A program made the translations under genes and the position numbers. Positions 59,901 to 64,000 of a stretch of 64,000 bases of DNA are shown piece by piece (position 1 is the stretch's first letter; the number at the start of each line of letters is the position of its first letter). The notes below the pieces were generated by a model, which saw nothing but the letters and a program-made list of their open reading frames with translations, made no database searches and had not been told where the DNA came from. The DNA comes from Sanguinoderma infundibulare (lineage: Eukaryota > Basidiomycota > Agaricomycetes > Polyporales > Polyporaceae): positions 186,001 to 250,000 of the forward strand of contig JAVLRN010000001.1 of the NCBI GenBank assembly GCA_032821775.1, written 5' to 3'.

Positions 59901-60604
59901 CGAGAAAGTCGAAGAGTACTTCTCGAAGCTGCTCCAATCTCTCGCCACCGCTAAGCTCTCCCCCGCCGAGCTGAAGGAAATGGCCTCGCGAGAACAGGGG
60001 CAGACCCGCAGACCGCTCATGCTCGATGCCGACGAAGAGCTGTTTTGGAGAAGTGACCTCCCGCAACGGTATGGAGCCCTCGAGGAGCACCATTTCCCCA
60101 TGTTCTCGACGTTCGATCATGTAAGTCCTATTACATGGGTGGTGGGTACCGGTTGAAACGACGTGACCTGACGTTTCCGTATCCTCAGCTGTGTCGCTTG
60201 CTCGACCGCGAGTTCAAGCACATCCTCGAGCGATTGGAGAAGGAGCACGTGGTCTCTGCCATCATAAGAGACGTTCTCCAAACGAAGCGCAGCGACCGCT
60301 CAGGAGGATACACGTCGTATTCCGACCGCCGCCGTGACCAGTTGATCGACTTTGCCAAGTTCGCGAACACGTACTGGCGGCACTTCCCCCAGGACCTCGT
60401 TAAGGATTTGAGTGAGTTCTTGCCAGGGAATACCTCGGCGGTTGACACATCTGATGTGACGTTTTGTAGACGCGGATCTCGTCTTCAGCGAATTCATAGG
60501 TGGGTGCTGCTATTACTTGCTGGGTCCCTGATCGATGACGATACCTGCCAATAATAGGGCTCATCAAAGGGTCCGAAGATGCGTTGAAATTCGAAGAGGG
60601 CCAC
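56932..60604. repeat. Array unit 3, part A only
   Basis: Third direct copy of the A part. Homology to units 1 and 2 ends at 60604, after gagggccac; from there the sequence continues as normal helicase coding exons. This marks unit 3 as the one retaining the original gene structure. Confidence 0.95.
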
Positions 60605-63600
60605 GTGCCCAAAGCAACGTACATCAAGGGTTCGCGCGCGTCCAGCACTACGTCGAGCCAGCGGGAGGCCATCTGGGCACTGTTCGAGGTGTACTGCAAG
60701 AGGAAGCGTTTGAATGGACACTTCGACGCTGCGGACAGGTGACAGATGATTTGACCCATCGCGCGGATGGCGACTAACTTAGTCGCATGCTCTCGCTAGG
60801 TCGCGCGCTCTAATCAAGAGTCTGGAGTCGATGGGGGTCCCGGGCAAAGCAATCGACTTCCTGTCAGTCCTTTTCCGTTCACTGCATAATATAAGCGCAC
60901 GTTGTAACTTGTGATTTCCAGCTACGTCGACGAAGCGCAGGACAACCTGCTCATCGACACCCGCGGTATGATCAATTACACATGATATTTTCAGTGTCTG
61001 GGGGTCTCAACCGAGGTTATGCAGTGTTGCGAATGCTTTGTCCCAATCCGCACGGGATGTTCTGGGCCGGGGACACAGCTCAAACCATATCGTCGGGAAG
61101 CGCATTCAGGTTTAACGAGCTGAAAGCGTTGCTGCACAACATTGATGAGGTTAGTTCCCTAGTGGGATTACTTGTGGTTTTCGTGGCAATTGCATCTGAC
61201 AGCCTATGTCTTCGCAAACCCAGAAGAATCCCATTTCTAAACGAGCGCGGCCGCAGATGTTTCACCTTGCCAGAAATTACCGGTCTCACGCGGGGATCGT
61301 CAATTGTGCACATTCCGTCGTGCAGCTCATCACGACGTATTGGCCGGAGAGCATCGATCCTCTCCCTGAAGAAAAGGGGGAGACGAGTGGGCCAAGGCCC
61401 CTCTTCCTCGGCGATACGGATTCTGCAGACTTCGACAGGGCCCTATTCGGAGACTTGTAAGTAGCATTAGAGTGCAACAATACATGGACGTTGCTCACGC
61501 TTACGCTGCATAAAAAGGGACACCGGAGATTCCATACAATTTGGTGCGAGACAGTGTAAGCGGTAAAATCGGTGCTGTTCGCCCGCGTTCCATCTCACTG
61601 AATACGCAGGTATCTTGGTTCGTGACGATGCCGCGCGGGAAAGGCTTCGCAAGGAGGTCGGTGACATCGGGCTGATCTTGTGAGTATGGTTCACGTCTAA
61701 ACTTCCTCCGCGGTCCTGACGGCCATCGGCATTATCCAGGACGATCTATGAGAGTAAAGGTCTCGAATTCGATGATGTAAGCTTGCCGTTCATTGAACTA
61801 CGTGTGGTGGTCACTAAGCGTTTGCCAGGTCTTGCTGTATGACTTCTTCGAAGACTCTCCCATGGAATACTCGCACTGGCGCGTCGTTCTCAACAGCGTT
61901 GCCGGACAGAAGGCGCCCGAGTTCGATGAGGCTCGACATGGTGGCATCTGTCGCGAGGTATGTGCAAATCGATGTGGAGGGGTTCAAGCGTCACCGGATG
62001 ATGCTAACATGCCCCGCAGCTGAAGTCTCTCTACGTCTCTCTTACACGCGCGAAGAATAACTTGTGGATCGTCGACTGCTCCAGGAAGGCCGATCCAGTC
62101 CGAGTAAGTGCGCTCACATTCGAGATCGTGACTGTCGTTGATCGCTTTGCAGCTATTCTGGACAGAGCGCGGTCTCATCGAGAACCACGTCCCGGGCACG
62201 CCTTTGCCGAAGTTGGCTGAGAAGTCGAGTGACGACGAATGGGCCGAGGCGGGCCGTGACTTGTTCCTCAAGAAGCGATACACGGAGGCAGCGCGAGGGT
62301 TCAAGCGTGCTGGTCTCGGTCATGAAGAACAGGTCGCGACGGCCTTTTCCCTTCGTGAACAAGCGGAAGCATCCTCCGTGGACAGCCAGTTGAAGAACGT
62401 CAGCTCTCGGAACGCGGCATATGTCAAGGCAGCACGTGCGTTCCTGGCGTCCGTCCCCGGTGCAGATCCATTGGAGCAGAAGTCGTATTACCGCAATGCG
62501 GCGGAATCTTATGCAAATGGTGGTGACGACTTGAACGCTGCTGAAGCTTTCGCGAACGCGGAGTTGTACGAGCTCTCCGCCCAACACTACCGCAAGGCCG
62601 GCATGTTCGATGAGGCTCTCGGCATCATTGCTCAATTCCAGCCCCATATTTCTGCGGATGTCGTGGAAAGTATCACAGATGTCTCGAGGTTACACTATCT
62701 CCGGGAGAACAACGTCGAGTAAGTACTAAGGATCGGCGGGTTCTGGTCGCGTGCAAGTGCGCTCACTACTGAGAATACTCTACTACCTGTAGGAAAGCTC
62801 GAGAGCTGTTCGAGGACGAAGACGAAGCCCTCGAATACATGGAAGAATATGGCTTCGACGCACCACGAGCATCTATTCTTGAGGAATCCTTCAGGTACTC
62901 AGAGGCGGCGGAGTCCAGGCTCGCGGCAGGAGAGGTCTTGGAGGCTATCAGACTGTTCACCCTCGACGAAGGAAATGAGGAGTCAACGGCGAGAGCTGTC
63001 GACTGCTTTCTGGAGTATATGTGGTCCCGCATATCCTTTGGCTCCATCACACAGTCTCGTGCTGATATCGTCAAGGGAGACACTCCTGTGGTCGAGTTGT
63101 TCAGGACCGCCGAGTATCTTGTTGCCCATTGCAATACCGAATCTAGGCGCAACGAGGTACAGTCTTATTATTCACGGTGTTTGGATCGGCGCGCTCATAA
63201 ATTGTTAGATCAACATGTTCCGGGCAGTACTGAAAAACGACGTCAATGCCCTCATGCACCTCAGCGATACTTTTTTCAACCAGGGAAACATCGCGGCGAT
63301 GATACTCTGTCTTCACGTGATTTTCTGTCCCCTACTCCAGTTGCATTCGAAGTCTCTCCCGGACATCACTGCCTACCTTGGGCGGTTCTTGCGATACGTT
63401 CAATCGCTTGAGCACTTCCTCAGAATGCCGGACCCTTGCAGGGACACAGTCTTCGGGAAGGTCCTCGGTTACTCGTCTTCTGGCCAGGACTCCGGGCTCT
63501 TCTACGTATCTGAACGGAGCTACCTCTACCACGCATGCCAAATCGAATCCTCCAATTCTGCGATCGACACTGGATGTTTGCTCTCTCAACAGCAGCTCCA

Positions 63601-64000
63601 GCCAATCATCAAGGCGGAGATTGGGAAGCACCTGAAATCGACCGTCGCCGAAGAGAATCGTCTGTTTTCCGCACTCCGGATTGTACAGCCGTGCCTCCCA
63701 TTCGCGGTGTATCAAAGATGCCCCTCTGGTGACCGGTGTCCCCGTTATCATATCGAGCGCTCCGGTGACGGACTAACAGCGTATAACTCTTTCGTCCGCA
63801 TTCACATCCTACACATCATGATACTCCATACATCAACCGCGTTCAGGTATTCATTACGCTACCAACGGTGAGTACTATTCACGATGTCATATCTCAGTCA
63901 ATCCTGACAGCTTTTCTCTAGGGAATGGCTTGAACGTTTGCATGATGCGGTGTATCCCCCTCATTATCTCCTCGGATCCTCGCACCTCCTGTCACCTGAA
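57462..64000 (+). CDS. UvrD/TRANK1-type superfamily 1 helicase, complete motor (copy A3, runs off the window)
   Basis: A large SF1 helicase with at least 30 exons and 1,628 codons inside the window; the frame is unbroken and the gene continues past 64000. Exons 1-17 match the truncated copies. Later ones include 60800-60862, 60922-60965, 61025-61149, 61203-61456, 61518-61555, 61610-61679, 61740-61776, 61829-61957, 62020-62103, 62153-62718, 62793-63156, 63209-63867 and 63922 onward. Motifs by residue: GRSGTGKTT (about 530, Walker A), DEAQDNLLID (about 815, Walker B), FWAGDTAQTI (about 845), RNYRSHAG (about 893), SKGLEFDD (about 990), LYVSLTRAK (about 1045). Then TPR-like helices follow (for example RYTEAARGFKRAGL, ELYELSAQHYRKAGMFDEAL) and a C-x8-C-x5-C-x3-H finger (CPSGDRCPRYH) near 1545. 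ATP-dependent unwinding is inferred from family; the biological role is unknown. Exons of 16, 17 and 19 nt are required. Confidence 0.9.

Noticed and set aside
35147..60604. The idea of three functional helicase genes in tandem
   Set aside because: Copies 1 and 2 lack everything after the Walker A part; only copy 3 carries Walker B and the later motifs.
1..64000. CRISPR arrays, prophage or bacterial operons
   Set aside because: No regularly spaced short repeats with spacers; genes have spliceosomal introns and fungal families.
1..64000. tRNA or rRNA genes
   Set aside because: I scanned for typical T-arm (ggttcgaatcc-like) and conserved rRNA strings and found none convincing; a covariance-model search would be decisive.

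Overview
The window looks like nuclear DNA of an agaricomycete (mushroom-forming basidiomycete) fungus, most likely a wood-decay lineage such as Polyporales. The reasons are its GC-rich codons, dense short GT-AG introns of about 50-60 nt, and typical gene families: a FunK1 kinase, large UvrD-type helicases with TPR-like tails, a DOT1 methyltransferase, an orphan seven-helix membrane protein, a ricin-type lectin and an EF-hand plus zinc-finger protein. No bacterial operon, phage or CRISPR structure is present. The order assignment is inference only.

Layout. 0.2-3.1 kb: a 5'-truncated DOT1 copy followed by degraded sequence. 3.6-9.8 kb (minus strand): a large UvrD/TRANK1-type helicase gene (copy D). 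10.3-13.7 kb: a second copy of the DOT1 block, interrupted by a 613-bp near-perfect palindrome. 13.7-18.4 kb: gene fragments (BTB, GCN1-like) and a small protein resembling the N-terminal adaptor domain of fungal STAND/NLR proteins. 18.4-23.7 kb (minus): a multi-exon EF-hand/zinc-finger gene with a 316-bp MITE in one exon. 24.2-24.9 kb (minus): a coiled-coil protein. 25.8-26.3 kb (plus): a ricin-type lectin with a frameshift. 26.6-29.6 kb (minus): an intact FunK1 kinase. 31.8-33.8 kb (minus): a seven-helix membrane protein.

35.1-60.6 kb: a tandem array with a 10.9-kb period. Each unit starts with the 5' part (A) of the same helicase family, followed in units 1 and 2 by a 7.2-kb segment (B) carrying an alpha/beta-hydrolase fragment and other broken genes. 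Only the third helicase copy (57.5 kb to beyond the window end) has the full motor. Copies 1 and 2 end after motif Ia, keep Walker A and lack Walker B. Copy 2 is a mosaic, like copy 3 at its 5' end and copy 1 at its 3' end, which is the product expected from unequal crossing-over between copies 1 and 3.

There is no evident shared pathway. The main theme is recent duplication, truncation and decay around an expanding helicase family, as is usual for an accessory or subtelomere-like region, although no telomeric repeat was seen. Exon borders were worked out by hand from splice signals and reading frame. They are strongest for the third helicase copy and the FunK1 gene, and approximate elsewhere.
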